64,000 nt of DNA from Streptomyces sp. A012304 (GTDB lineage: Bacteria; Actinomycetota; Actinomycetes; Streptomycetales; Streptomycetaceae), in contig NZ_BQUN01000092.1 in NCBI RefSeq assembly GCF_026008495.1, forward strand, positions 62,001-126,000, in the 5' to 3' direction. The translations under genes were made by a program, and so were the position numbers. The notes under the pieces are model-generated. The model ran no database searches, had not been told where the DNA came from, and saw nothing but the letters and a program-made list of their open reading frames with translations. This document shows positions 51,494-60,355 of the stretch, piece by piece (the first letter of the stretch is position 1; each line of letters begins with the position of its first letter).

Positions 51494-52957
51494 ATGAGCG
51501 CACACACCATCACCGTGGCCGGGGTCGCCGTCGACACCCGGCACTGGATCGGCGGCGAGCGCGTCGCCTCGGCACAGACGTTCCCGGACGTCTCGCCCAT
51601 CGACGGCAGCACGATCGGCGAGATCTCCCGGGGCACGGCCATGGAGGCGACCGCCGCCGTGGCCGCCGCGAAGGCCGCGTTCCCCGCCTGGGCGGCCACC
51701 TCCCGCGCGGAACGCGCCCGCGTCCTGCACGCCATCGCCGACGGGGTCGAGAAGCGGATCGAAGAGCTCGCCATCGTAGAGACCACCGACAACGGGGCCC
51801 TGCTGCGCTCCCACCGCCGGGGCGTCATGCCCCGCGTCGCCCACAACTTCCGCTTCTTCGCCGACTGGCTGCTGAAGCTGGAGCACGAGGACTTCGAGAC
51901 GCGCGGTCACTCCAACCACGTCAGCTGGGACCCGGCCGGCCCCTGCGTCCTGATCACCCCGTGGAACGCCCCGCTGATGCTGGCCAGCTGGAAGGTCGCG
52001 CCCGCCCTCGCCGCAGGCGACACGGTCGTCCTCAAGCCCGCCGAGTGGTCGCCGCTGACCGCCTCCCTGTTGGCCGACATCGCCGCCGAGGCCGGGCTCC
52101 CGGCAGGCGTCCTCAACGTCGTGCAGGGCTACGGCTCCGAGATCGGCGACGCGCTGACCTCGCACCCCGACGTGCGCCGGATCAGCTTCACCGGCTCGGT
52201 GCCCACCGCCAAGCGGATCGCGGAGTCGGCGGCCGCGAACCTCACGCCCCTGAGTCTCGAACTGGGCGGCAAGTCGCCGCTGCTGGTCTTCGCCGACGCG
52301 GACCTGGACCTCGCCGTCGGTCTGGCGGTGGAGCAGTACGACAACGCCGGGCAGGTGTGCCTGGCGGGCACCCGGCTGCTGGTCGAGGAGTCGGTCGCGG
52401 AGGAGTTCACGCGCCGGTTCGTCGAGAAGGCGAGCGCGCTGAAGCAGGGTGATCCGCGCGACGAGGCCACCGACGTCGGGCCGAACATCCACCCCCGCCA
52501 GCTGGAGAAGATCGACGGGTTCGTGCAGCGGGCCGTGGCCGCCGGGGCCCGTGCCGTCATCGGCGGCCACCGCGGGGACGGCCAGTACTACGCGCCCACC
52601 CTGCTCACCGATGTCGCCCAGGACTCGGAGATCGTGCAGGAGGAGGTCTTCGGCCCGGTCCTGACGCTGCAGACCTTCGCGGACGAGGACGAGGCCGTCC
52701 GGCTGGCCAACGGCACCCGCTTCGGCCTGGCCGCCACCGTCGCCACCGGCGACCCGGAGCGCGCCGAGCGCGTCACCGCACGGCTCGTCGCGGGCACGGT
52801 GTGGGTGAACTGCTTCTTCGTCCGCGACCTGCGGGCCCCCTTCGGCGGTTCCCGGCTCTCCGGCGTCGGCCGCGAGGGCGGCACCTGGAGCTTCGACTTC
52901 TACTGCGACGTCAAGAACACCGTGACCGCGCCGAACGGATGGACCAACCATGGGTGA
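51494..52957 (+). CDS. aldehyde dehydrogenase (carboxymethyl-hydroxymuconate semialdehyde dehydrogenase-like, HpaE)
   Basis: Protein of 487 residues. The catalytic Cys289 is in NAGQVCLAGT and Glu256 in LELGGKS; ITPWNAPLMLASWK and EEVFGPVLTLQTF complete the pattern. Its order directly before a LigB dioxygenase and an FAH protein matches homoprotocatechuate pathways, which suggests the HpaE role. ATG at 51494 has GGAGGAA about 7 nt upstream. Its end overlaps the dioxygenase start by 8 bases. Confidence 0.85.
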   Translation: MSAHTITVAGVAVDTRHWIGGERVASAQTFPDVSPIDGSTIGEISRGTAMEATAAVAAAKAAFPAWAATSRAERARVLHAIADGVEKRIEELAIVETTDNGALLRSHRRGVMPRVAHNFRFFADWLLKLEHEDFETRGHSNHVSWDPAGPCVLITPWNAPLMLASWKVAPALAAGDTVVLKPAEWSPLTASLLADIAAEAGLPAGVLNVVQGYGSEIGDALTSHPDVRRISFTGSVPTAKRIAESAAANLTPLSLELGGKSPLLVFADADLDLAVGLAVEQYDNAGQVCLAGTRLLVEESVAEEFTRRFVEKASALKQGDPRDEATDVGPNIHPRQLEKIDGFVQRAVAAGARAVIGGHRGDGQYYAPTLLTDVAQDSEIVQEEVFGPVLTLQTFADEDEAVRLANGTRFGLAATVATGDPERAERVTARLVAGTVWVNCFFVRDLRAPFGGSRLSGVGREGGTWSFDFYCDVKNTVTAPNGWTNHG

Positions 52958-53873
52958 GATCGTCGGGGCGGGCCTCCTCGCCCACGTCCCCACCATCGTG
53001 CTGCCCGAGGAGACCCGGCTGGAGCTCAACGGGGGCAAGGAGATCACCCTCGTCACGGGCCTGAACCAGCTCCGCGAGGAGGTCTTCGCGCGCGACGACT
53101 ACGACACCGTCGTCGTCCTGGACTCCCACTGGGCCACCACCGTCGAGTTCGTCGTCACCGCGCAAGCCCGCCGCGCCGGCCTGTTCACCTCCGAGGAGCT
53201 GCCGCGCGGGATGTGCCGGATGCCGTACGACTTCCCCGGTGATCCCGAACTGGCGGAGAACGTCGCGAGGTTCGCCGACAAGCACGGCACGTGGATCACC
53301 GCGATCGACGACGACTACCTGCCGATCTACTACGCCACCGTCAACCTGTGGAAGTTCCTCGGGGAGGGGCTGCCGGACAAGCGGTGGGTGACCATCGGCG
53401 TCTGCCAGACCGGCGACATGGAGGACCATCTGCGGCTCGGCCGCGCCCTGGCGGACGGTATCGCCGCCACGCCGGGGCGGCGCGTACTGCTGATCGCCTC
53501 CGGTGCCCTGTCGCACACCTTCTGGCCGTTGCGCGAGCTGCGCGAGCACGAGGCCAGCGATCCGGTGCACATCTTCACGCCCGAGGCCCGCGAGGCGGAC
53601 TTCGAGCGCATCGCCTGGTTCAAGGAGGGCCGTCACGACAAGGTCCTCGACACCATGGACGAGTTCTGGAAGTACAAGCCGGAGGCGAAGTTCTTCCACT
53701 ACCTGATGATGGCCGGCGCCCTCGGCGAGCGCGCCTGCGTCGCCGAGGCCCGTCAGTACGGCGAGTACGAGAACTCGATCGGCACCGGCCAGGTGCACCT
53801 CTGGTTCGACCGCCCCGAGGGCGGCTGGACCGGCAGCCCGACCACGACCTCCCGGGAGACCGCCCATGCCTGA
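52950..53873 (+). CDS. class III extradiol ring-cleavage dioxygenase (homoprotocatechuate 2,3-dioxygenase-like)
   Basis: Protein of 307 residues of the LigB superfamily, using non-heme iron to open catechols. Conserved histidines are visible in GLLAHVPTIVL, DSHWATTVE and GALSHTFWPLRE, and Glu-rich elements follow. MPYDFPGDPELAENVA is typical of the HpaD branch. It overlaps the genes on both sides (8 bases each), so the three form a tightly coupled unit. The natural substrate is inferred from the neighbours. Confidence 0.88.
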   Translation: MGEIVGAGLLAHVPTIVLPEETRLELNGGKEITLVTGLNQLREEVFARDDYDTVVVLDSHWATTVEFVVTAQARRAGLFTSEELPRGMCRMPYDFPGDPELAENVARFADKHGTWITAIDDDYLPIYYATVNLWKFLGEGLPDKRWVTIGVCQTGDMEDHLRLGRALADGIAATPGRRVLLIASGALSHTFWPLRELREHEASDPVHIFTPEAREADFERIAWFKEGRHDKVLDTMDEFWKYKPEAKFFHYLMMAGALGERACVAEARQYGEYENSIGTGQVHLWFDRPEGGWTGSPTTTSRETAHA

Positions 53874-54711
53874 GTACCGCCGGATCCTCCTGGACGGCGC
53901 CGCCGTCCAGGTCACCGTCGACGGTGACGAACTCGTCGCCGGGGACGGCCGCCGCGTCAAGACCGAGGACGCACAGCACCTGCCCCCGGTCGTCCCCTCC
54001 AAGGTGATCGCGGTCCACCTCAACCACCGCAGCCGCGTCGACGAGTTCCGGATCGACCTCCCCGACACGCCCACCTACTTCCACAAACCGACCTCGGCCC
54101 TCAACTCCCACAAGGGCGCGATCGTCCGCCCCGAGGGCTGCAAGTGGCTCAACTACGAGGGCGAGGTCGCCATCGTCATCGGGAAGACCGCGCGGAACAT
54201 CTCCCCGGCCGAGGCGGGCGAGTACATCGCCGGCTACACCATCGCCAACGACTACGGACTGCACGACTTCCGTGACACCGACGCCGGCTCCATGCTCCGC
54301 GTCAAGGGCTCCGACACCCTGTGCCCGCTCGGCCCGGGACTCGTCACCGACTGGGACTTCCACGGCAAGTCGCTGCGCACGTACGTCAACGGGCAGGTGG
54401 TGCAGGACGGTACGACCGACGAGATGAAGTGGGACATGCACTACCTCGTCGCCGACATCGCCCGCACCATCACCCTGTACCCCGGCGACGTCCTCCTGTC
54501 CGGCACCCCCGCCAACTCCCGCCCCGTCCAGCCGGGCGACGTCGTCGAGGTCGAGGTCGAGGGCCTTGGGCGGCTCACCAACCACATCGTCACCGGCCCC
54601 ACCCCCGTCCGCGCCGACGTCGGCGCCCAGCCCACCGAATCGGAGGAGGTGCTGTCCACCGCGCTCGGCGGCGACTGGGAGTTCCGCGGCATCCGCCCAC
54701 CGCGGCGATGA
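53866..54711 (+). CDS. fumarylacetoacetate hydrolase family protein (HpaG-like)
   Basis: Protein of 281 residues. The FAH C-terminal domain has the metal ligands in NYEGEVAIVIGK and NDYGLHDFRD, and LLSGTPANSRPVQPGDVVEV near the end. Family members act as isomerases, decarboxylases or hydrolases of ring-cleavage products; in homoprotocatechuate catabolism HpaG does the isomerisation and decarboxylation. The start ATGCC overlaps the end of the dioxygenase gene. Confidence 0.9.
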   Translation: MPEYRRILLDGAAVQVTVDGDELVAGDGRRVKTEDAQHLPPVVPSKVIAVHLNHRSRVDEFRIDLPDTPTYFHKPTSALNSHKGAIVRPEGCKWLNYEGEVAIVIGKTARNISPAEAGEYIAGYTIANDYGLHDFRDTDAGSMLRVKGSDTLCPLGPGLVTDWDFHGKSLRTYVNGQVVQDGTTDEMKWDMHYLVADIARTITLYPGDVLLSGTPANSRPVQPGDVVEVEVEGLGRLTNHIVTGPTPVRADVGAQPTESEEVLSTALGGDWEFRGIRPPRR

Positions 54712-54760
54712 CGCCCTTGCGGCGGTCTGCCGGTTGCGACGTGCGGGTAGGGTCGCGCTC

Positions 54761-55363
54761 ATGAGCGATTCCTCCGAGAAGCCCCCGGCCAGGCCCCGCA
54801 AGCGCGTGGACTACGGGACCGGCCGTGAGGCCCTGCTCAACGCGGCCGTGCGCGTGGTGGCCCGGGGCGGGCTGCGCAAGCTCACCTATCGCGCCGTCGC
54901 GGAGGAGGCGGGTGTCACGCACGGACTCGTGGTGCACCACTTCGGATCGCGGGACGCGCTGATCGAGGCAGCCCTCGAACACGCGGTGCGCACCAGCGCG
55001 AGTACGAGCTCGCTGGAACCCGGCACGGGCGACATCGCGGACTTCGCGGCGGGACTGGCGGACATGGTCACCCGCGAGCCGGCCATGCAGACGTTCCAGT
55101 ACGAGCTCATGCTCGAGTCCCGGCGCAGGCCCGAGCTGCTGCCGCAGATCCGCGCGCTGTACGACGAGTACTTCCAGGCCACGGAGAGGGAGCTGTCCCG
55201 CAGTCTGCCCGCAGGCACCAGCCCTGCCCTGACCCGGCTCGTCTTCGCCGCCCTGGAGGGTCTCGTGCTGCACCAGCTGGTCCTCGACGAGCCGGACGTC
55301 ACCGAGGCCGCGCTGAAGGAGCTGCGGTCGCTGCTGACCCGGCAGCGTGGAGACGCAGAGTAG
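54761..55363 (+). CDS. TetR family transcriptional regulator
   Basis: Regulator of 200 residues. The helix-turn-helix lies at residues 25-70 (LLNAAVRVVARGGLRKLTYR, then EEAGVTHGLVVHHFGSRDAL), and a TetR_C ligand domain follows. It is the last gene of the ferredoxin-to-FAH unit, before a strong terminator. It is the only regulator in the island that lies in the window, so it is the prime candidate to bind the type A operators (TATCC-N4-GGATA) at three promoters. Confidence 0.9.
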   Translation: MSDSSEKPPARPRKRVDYGTGREALLNAAVRVVARGGLRKLTYRAVAEEAGVTHGLVVHHFGSRDALIEAALEHAVRTSASTSSLEPGTGDIADFAAGLADMVTREPAMQTFQYELMLESRRRPELLPQIRALYDEYFQATERELSRSLPAGTSPALTRLVFAALEGLVLHQLVLDEPDVTEAALKELRSLLTRQRGDAE

Positions 55364-55398
55364 TCGCCCCTGTGGCAGTTCCTGCCATAACAGCAGGT

Positions 55399-55443
55399 CA
55401 GGACGAGTCCCCGTCGCAACGGCGATGGGGACTCGTCCTGTTT
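55399..55443 (+). terminator. Intrinsic terminator after the tetR gene
   Basis: Perfect 14-bp arms CAGGACGAGTCCCC / GGGGACTCGTCCTG with a 14-nt loop that can pair further, followed by TTT. Confidence 0.88.
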
Positions 55444-55481
55444 CCGCCGCCGTGAAGAGTCGATTACGTGGGCGCGAAGTA

Positions 55482-55509
55482 TTGACGAAATTATCCGAGT
55501 GGATAATTC
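55482..55509 (+). promoter_or_regulatory. Promoter and type A operator 2 of the P450-ferredoxin operon
   Basis: -35 TTGACG (55482-55487) and -10 near TAATTC (55504-55509). The spacer holds the extended palindrome AATTATCCGAGTGGATAATT (55489-55508). The layout resembles the promoter at 63945-63973, which also has TTGAC followed by the same operator and TTCTCGC. Confidence 0.65.
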
Positions 55510-55594
55510 TCGCCGTGCAGGGCCACTGGTCGCCCTCCCCTCTCCCACTCCCCAGCTCCCTCCGCCTTGCGCCCGATACGAGGAGTGCCACGAC

Positions 55595-56791
55595 ATGACC
55601 GTCACCACCGCCGGACCCGCGTCCGCCACCGAGGACCTGCTGCCCTTCCGCGACCCCGGCTTCCGCGCGGACCCGTACCCGTACTACGCGCGGCTGCGGC
55701 GGGAGCACCCTGTCTACAGGCATCCGGTCGGCCTGTACGCCGTCTCCCGCTACGAGGACGTCGCCCGGCTGATCCGCAACCCCACCCTGAGCGTGCAGCA
55801 GCTCGACTTCGGGCCGGCCACCCCGATCCACCACACCATGCTGGGCAAGGACGCCCCCGACCACACGCGGCTGCGGCGGATCACCAACCGCTGGTTCACG
55901 CCCAAGGCCGTCGAGGAGTGGTCCAAGGTGATGCGCGCCTGTGTGGAGGCCGTGCTCGACGAGGTCGATAAGGGCGACGGCACCCTGGACGCGGCCGGCG
56001 GCCTCTCCCTGAAGTGCACCTTCGAGACGACCTGCCACATCTTCGGCATCGAGCCGACCGAGATGGACGCCGTCCAGCGCAAGACCTACGAGATCGGGCT
56101 GAGTCTCGGCCCCGGCGGAAACGACGAGGAGGCCCGCGCCACCACGGAGGCGTTCGCCTGGTTCGCCGAGTACATCCGCCGGCTCGTGGCCGACAAGCGA
56201 GCCCACCCCGGCGAGGGCCTGATCGACGCCTTCATCGCCGCACAGGACGAGGGCAGGATGACCGAGGAAGAAGTCGTCTACACCATCTTCCTGTTCTTCG
56301 CCGTGGGCCACCTCGACGTCAAGCACCTGATCAACCACGGCATCTGGCTGATGACGCAGCAGCCCGAGCTGTTCGCCGCATACCGGGACGAGCCGGAGGC
56401 CCGGCTGGGCATCATCAACGAGATCCTGCGGATCGACACGCCCGAGTCGATGGTGGTGCGCCTGACCACGCAGGACACGGTCATCGGCGACACCACCGTG
56501 CCGGCCGGAGAGGCGCTGGCACTGCTCATCGCCTCCGCCAACCGCGACCCCGAGGTGTTCGCCGACCCCGACACCTTCGACCACACCCGCCCGCTCGCCG
56601 CCGGCCAGCACCTGGCCTTCGGCTCCGGCATGCACGGCTGCGCCGGCCAGGTCCTGGCCCGCGCCGAGGCCGACATCGTCTTCAGCTCGATCGTCAATCG
56701 CTACTCCGGCGTCGAGCTCGCGGGCGAGCCCGCCTATGCGCACACCGAGTTCCTGCGCACGATCACGCACCTCCCCGTCCGTTTTCGCTGA
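55595..56791 (+). CDS. cytochrome P450 with atypical I-helix
   Basis: P450 of 398 residues. The heme loop is FGSGMHGCAGQVLARAE and the ExxR-side region is NEILRIDTPESMVVRLT. The I-helix reads LFFAVGHLDVKHLI, where the usual acid-Thr pair of (A/G)GxETT is replaced; this is seen in some P450s with specialised demethylation or decarboxylation chemistry. The ATG at 55595 has GAGGAG about 10 nt upstream. A ferredoxin gene follows 32 nt later. The operator-controlled promoter links it to the catabolic island. Confidence 0.9.
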   Translation: MTVTTAGPASATEDLLPFRDPGFRADPYPYYARLRREHPVYRHPVGLYAVSRYEDVARLIRNPTLSVQQLDFGPATPIHHTMLGKDAPDHTRLRRITNRWFTPKAVEEWSKVMRACVEAVLDEVDKGDGTLDAAGGLSLKCTFETTCHIFGIEPTEMDAVQRKTYEIGLSLGPGGNDEEARATTEAFAWFAEYIRRLVADKRAHPGEGLIDAFIAAQDEGRMTEEEVVYTIFLFFAVGHLDVKHLINHGIWLMTQQPELFAAYRDEPEARLGIINEILRIDTPESMVVRLTTQDTVIGDTTVPAGEALALLIASANRDPEVFADPDTFDHTRPLAAGQHLAFGSGMHGCAGQVLARAEADIVFSSIVNRYSGVELAGEPAYAHTEFLRTITHLPVRFR

Positions 56792-56823
56792 TCCCCCGAC
56801 CCCTCCGAGAGACAGGAGCCGTC

Positions 56824-57033
56824 ATGAAGGTCGAAGTCGACCTCAAGAAGTGCCAGGACCACGGTCAGTGCGTGTACGCGGCCCCCGACCTGTTCGGGCT
56901 GGACGACGAGGGACGCCTGTCCCTGCGGTCGCGGGCGACCGACGTCTACGTGGCCGACGTGGACGAGGGGAGCGCCGAGGAGCTGTACGAGGCCGCCGAG
57001 GTCTGTCCGCTGCAAGCCATCACGGTGCACTAG
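56824..57033 (+). CDS. [3Fe-4S] ferredoxin, P450-type
   Basis: Ferredoxin of 69 residues, closely similar to the one at 49231, with the same CQDHGQC and VCPLQAI ligand motifs and a longer middle. It is the likely electron donor of the preceding P450. Two consecutive TAG codons end it. A small hairpin (57039-57053) follows. Confidence 0.93.
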   Translation: MKVEVDLKKCQDHGQCVYAAPDLFGLDDEGRLSLRSRATDVYVADVDEGSAEELYEAAEVCPLQAITVH

Positions 57034-57038
57034 TAGAC

Positions 57039-57053
57039 GGGACCGTGGGTCCC
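57039..57053 (+). terminator. Small hairpin after the P450-ferredoxin operon
   Basis: GGGACC-GTG-GGTCCC, 6-bp stem and 3-nt loop directly after the ferredoxin stop. Weak on its own. The next 80 bp remain open in the ferredoxin frame and may be a remnant of a lost gene end. Confidence 0.4.
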
Positions 57054-57238
57054 ACCCGAGGAGTACGCGGCCGGCATCCCGGCCGTCGTCCGGTCGGTCG
57101 TCGTACGACTCGTACGCCGGGGCGCGGCCGACCGGACCGCCGCCTGAGTCACGGTCCTGTAAAGACCTCGCCTCCACAGAAGCATCTCCCCGCAACCCCT
57201 TGCCAAACGGATAGTTCCAGCTCACCATGAGGCAACTC

Positions 57239-57252
57239 GTTTGGCCTAAAAC
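57239..57252. promoter_or_regulatory. Type B-like operator 3 upstream of the permease
   Basis: GTTTGGCCTAAAAC, a degenerate match to GTTTGA-N2-TCAAAC, 37 bp before the permease start. An inverted half-site GCCAAACG lies at 57202-57209. Confidence 0.45.
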
Positions 57253-57288
57253 AAATTCCCCGCCCCCCTTCCCCGGCAGGTGATTCGA

Positions 57289-58746
57289 GTGGACAGTCAG
57301 ACCGCGACTCCCGTGCAAACCGGTCCTGATGCATCCATGGCAGGCAGGCTCAAGCCCGATTCTCTCGGTGTCCTGGGCATTCTCTTCTTCGTTCTCTCCG
57401 CCCAGGCGCCGCTGACGGGCATCGCGGGGGCCGTGCCCATCGCCGTCGCCATCGGCAACGGCGCGGGTGCCCCTGCCGCCTACCTCGCGGCCGGCGTCGT
57501 CATCCTGCTGTTCTCCGTCGGATTCGTCGCCATGGGCCGCCATGTCGTGGACGCCGGAGCCTTCTACACCTACATCGGCAAGGGCCTGGGCCGCCCGGCC
57601 GGTTCCGGCAGCGCCGGAGTCGCCCTCTTCGCCTACTGTGCCGTCCAGGCCGCCATGTACGGGCTGTACGGCGCCACGGTGAGCGGCCTGGTCGAGCACT
57701 ACTCGGGCGCCCGTGTGGCCTGGTGGGTCTGGGCGCTGGTCACCATGGTGATCGTGCAGGTCCTCGGCGCGTCGGGCATCGAGATGGGCGCCAAGATCCT
57801 CGCCGTCTTCGTCCTGGCGGAGTTCAGCATCCTGATCGTCTTCGCCCTGGTGACCCTGTTCAAGGGCGGCGGGCCCGAGGGCCTCGGCTTCACCGACAGC
57901 TTCTCGCCGTCCGCCGCGCTCACGGGCGCCCCGGGTGTGGCACTGATGTTCGCCGTGGCGTCGATGTTCGGCTTCGAGGCCACGGCCATCTACGGCGAGG
58001 AGGCCCGCGAACCCCGTAAGACCGTCCCCCGGGCCACCTACCTGTCGGTCGCGGTGATCACGGGCTTCTTCGCCTTCACCTCGTGGATGCTGATCTCGGC
58101 GCACGGCGCGTCCCGGGCGACGGGCGACGCGGGCGAGGCGCTGCAGAGCGGCGACGCGGCAGGCTTCGTCTTCGCCCCGATCGCCGCCCTGTTGGGCGGC
58201 TGGGTGGGCGATGTGCTGCCGATCCTGCTGGCCACCTCCCTCTTCGCGGGCATCCTGGCCTTCCACAACTCCGCCAACCGCTACCTGTTCTCCCTCGGCC
58301 GGGAGGGTCTGCTGCCCCACCGGCTGACCGCCATCAACCGGCGCCACTCGCCCTGGGTCGCCGGCACGGTGCAGACCGTGCTCTCCGTGCTTCTGGTGAT
58401 GCCCTTCGCGATGCTCGGCAAGGACCCGGTGCTGACCCTCTTCTCCTGGTTCAGCGGGGTCGCCGTCCTCGGCGTCATGCTGTTGTACTTCCTGACCTCG
58501 GCCTCGGTCGTCGTGTTCTTCCGCCGCTCGCGCGCCGACACCCGCCCGTGGAACACGCTGATCGCCCCCGTCCTGGGCGCGCTCGGCATCGGCGGCGCCA
58601 TCTGGCTCATCGTCGCGAACTTCACGACGCTCATCGGCGGTGACCGGACCACGGCCCTATGGCTCCAGGTCACCGTTCCGGCGGTGCTGATCCTCGGCGT
58701 CGTCGCCGCCCGGCTGACGCGGTCCCGGGTGGAGACCACCCACTGA
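57289..58746 (+). CDS. APC superfamily amino acid/amine permease (PuuP-like role)
   Basis: Membrane protein of 485 residues with twelve hydrophobic segments. The APC motif is visible near the start (LGILFFVLSAQAPLTGIAG) and in FGFEATAIYGEEAREPRKTV. It probably imports an amine or amino acid that feeds the glutamine-synthetase-like ligase. GTG at 57289 has GCAGG 8 nt upstream; a GTG three codons earlier is less likely. It is upstream of the aldehyde dehydrogenase and gamma-glutamyl hydrolase genes. Confidence 0.9.
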   Translation: MDSQTATPVQTGPDASMAGRLKPDSLGVLGILFFVLSAQAPLTGIAGAVPIAVAIGNGAGAPAAYLAAGVVILLFSVGFVAMGRHVVDAGAFYTYIGKGLGRPAGSGSAGVALFAYCAVQAAMYGLYGATVSGLVEHYSGARVAWWVWALVTMVIVQVLGASGIEMGAKILAVFVLAEFSILIVFALVTLFKGGGPEGLGFTDSFSPSAALTGAPGVALMFAVASMFGFEATAIYGEEAREPRKTVPRATYLSVAVITGFFAFTSWMLISAHGASRATGDAGEALQSGDAAGFVFAPIAALLGGWVGDVLPILLATSLFAGILAFHNSANRYLFSLGREGLLPHRLTAINRRHSPWVAGTVQTVLSVLLVMPFAMLGKDPVLTLFSWFSGVAVLGVMLLYFLTSASVVVFFRRSRADTRPWNTLIAPVLGALGIGGAIWLIVANFTTLIGGDRTTALWLQVTVPAVLILGVVAARLTRSRVETTH

Positions 58747-58820
58747 ACACCGCGATGCCTCACCGATACGGCCGGAGCCTGCGCCCCGGCCGTATCCGGC
58801 CTTTGCCGAACCGCGTGAGT

Positions 58821-58836
58821 CGTTTGCCGTCAAACG
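58821..58836. promoter_or_regulatory. Type B operator 4
   Basis: CGTTTGCCGTCAAACG, a palindrome with 6-bp perfect outer arms, 28 bp before the aldehyde dehydrogenase start. Confidence 0.65.
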
Positions 58837-58864
58837 AAACGGATGAAACGGAGAGGGAGAGCGC

Positions 58865-60355
58865 GTGCTGAACGCCACCCATGAGGAACTGCTGCGCCGG
58901 GCCAAGGAACTCGATCTGCCCACGCAGCACCACATCGACGGCAGGAGCGAAGCCGGTGGCGGTGGATCGTTCGCCGTGATCTCCCCGCGCGACGGTCAGA
59001 GCCTGGTCCAGGTCGCCGACGGACGGGAGGCAGAGGTCGATCTCGCTGTCGCCGCGGCCCGCCGCGCCTTCGACACAGGGCCGTGGCCGCACCTGGCGCC
59101 CGCCGAGCGCGGCCGGGTCCTGCTGCGGATCGCCGAGCTGCTGGAAGAGCGACGCGAGGAACTGGCGCTGACCGTGAGCCTGGAGATGGGCAAACCGATC
59201 ACGGACGCGTACGCCATCGAGCTGCGCGCCGCGATCAACACCTTCCGCTGGTACGGGCAGCTCGCCGACAAGCTCACGGACGAGTCTCCCCATACCGCAC
59301 CGGACGCGCTCGCCCTGATCACCCGGGAGCCGACCGGTGTCGTCGGCGCCGTCGTGCCGTGGAACTTCCCGCTCACCTTGGCGAGCTGGAAAGTCGCTCC
59401 CGCGCTCGCCGCCGGCTGCACGGTCGTCCTGAAGCCGTCGGAGTCCTCTCCGCTGTCCGCCCTCCTGCTCGGCCGCGTCGCCACCGACGCCGGACTGCCG
59501 CCGGGCGTCCTCAACGTCGTGACCGGTGACGGGCCGGTGGCCGGCCGGGCGCTCGGCCTCCACCCCGGCGTCGATGTCCTGGCCTTCACCGGCTCCACCG
59601 CCGTCGGCCGGCACTTCCTGCGCTACGCCGCGGACTCCAACCTCAAACGCGTCTGGCTCGAACTCGGCGGCAAGTCACCGAACATCGTGCTGCCCGACGC
59701 CCCGGACCTGGAGAAGGCCGCGGCGACCGCGGCCTGGGGCATCTTCTTCAACCAGGGGGAGATGTGCACCGCCCCCTCCCGGCTGCTGGTCCACTCCTCC
59801 ATAGCCGAACAGGTCACGGAGGCCGTCGTGGCGCGGGCGCGCGAGCTGCGGGTGGGCGACCCGCTCGATCCGGCCACCGAGATGGGAGCACTGGTCGGCG
59901 CCGGCCACCTCGGCAGGGTCCTGGAGCATGTCGCCTCCGGCCTGGAGGAGGGTGCCCGGCTGCGCGTGGGCGGGGGCCGGGCCCTGACCGAGACCGGCGG
60001 CAGCTACCTGCGGCCCACCGTGTTCGACCGGGTCGACCCCGGTATGCGGCTGGCCCGCGAGGAGATCTTCGGCCCGGTCCTGTCCGTCCTCGCCTTCGAC
60101 GACCTCGACGAGGCGGTACGGCTCGCCAACGCCACCGAGTACGGCCTCGCCGCCGGCCTGTGGACCTCCGACCTGTCCACCGCCCACAAGGTCTCACGCG
60201 CGCTCAAGGCCGGCACGGTCTGGGTCAACTGCTACGAGGAGGGCGACCTGACCGTCCCCTTCGGCGGCATGAAGCAGTCGGGCAACGGCCGCGACAAGTC
60301 CGCGCACGCCATCGAGAAGTACACCGAACTGAAGACCACCTGGATCCAGCTGTGA
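58865..60355 (+). CDS. aldehyde dehydrogenase (PuuC-like role)
   Basis: Protein of 496 residues. The catalytic Cys301 is in NQGEMCTAPS, the general base is in LELGGKS, and VPWNFPLTLASWK and EEIFGPVLSVLAF are typical of gamma-aminobutyraldehyde-type dehydrogenases. GTG at 58865 follows GAGAGGGAGAG. The next gene, a gamma-glutamyl hydrolase, overlaps by GTGA. By analogy with PuuC it would oxidise a gamma-glutamylated aminoaldehyde. Confidence 0.9.
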   Translation: MLNATHEELLRRAKELDLPTQHHIDGRSEAGGGGSFAVISPRDGQSLVQVADGREAEVDLAVAAARRAFDTGPWPHLAPAERGRVLLRIAELLEERREELALTVSLEMGKPITDAYAIELRAAINTFRWYGQLADKLTDESPHTAPDALALITREPTGVVGAVVPWNFPLTLASWKVAPALAAGCTVVLKPSESSPLSALLLGRVATDAGLPPGVLNVVTGDGPVAGRALGLHPGVDVLAFTGSTAVGRHFLRYAADSNLKRVWLELGGKSPNIVLPDAPDLEKAAATAAWGIFFNQGEMCTAPSRLLVHSSIAEQVTEAVVARARELRVGDPLDPATEMGALVGAGHLGRVLEHVASGLEEGARLRVGGGRALTETGGSYLRPTVFDRVDPGMRLAREEIFGPVLSVLAFDDLDEAVRLANATEYGLAAGLWTSDLSTAHKVSRALKAGTVWVNCYEEGDLTVPFGGMKQSGNGRDKSAHAIEKYTELKTTWIQL

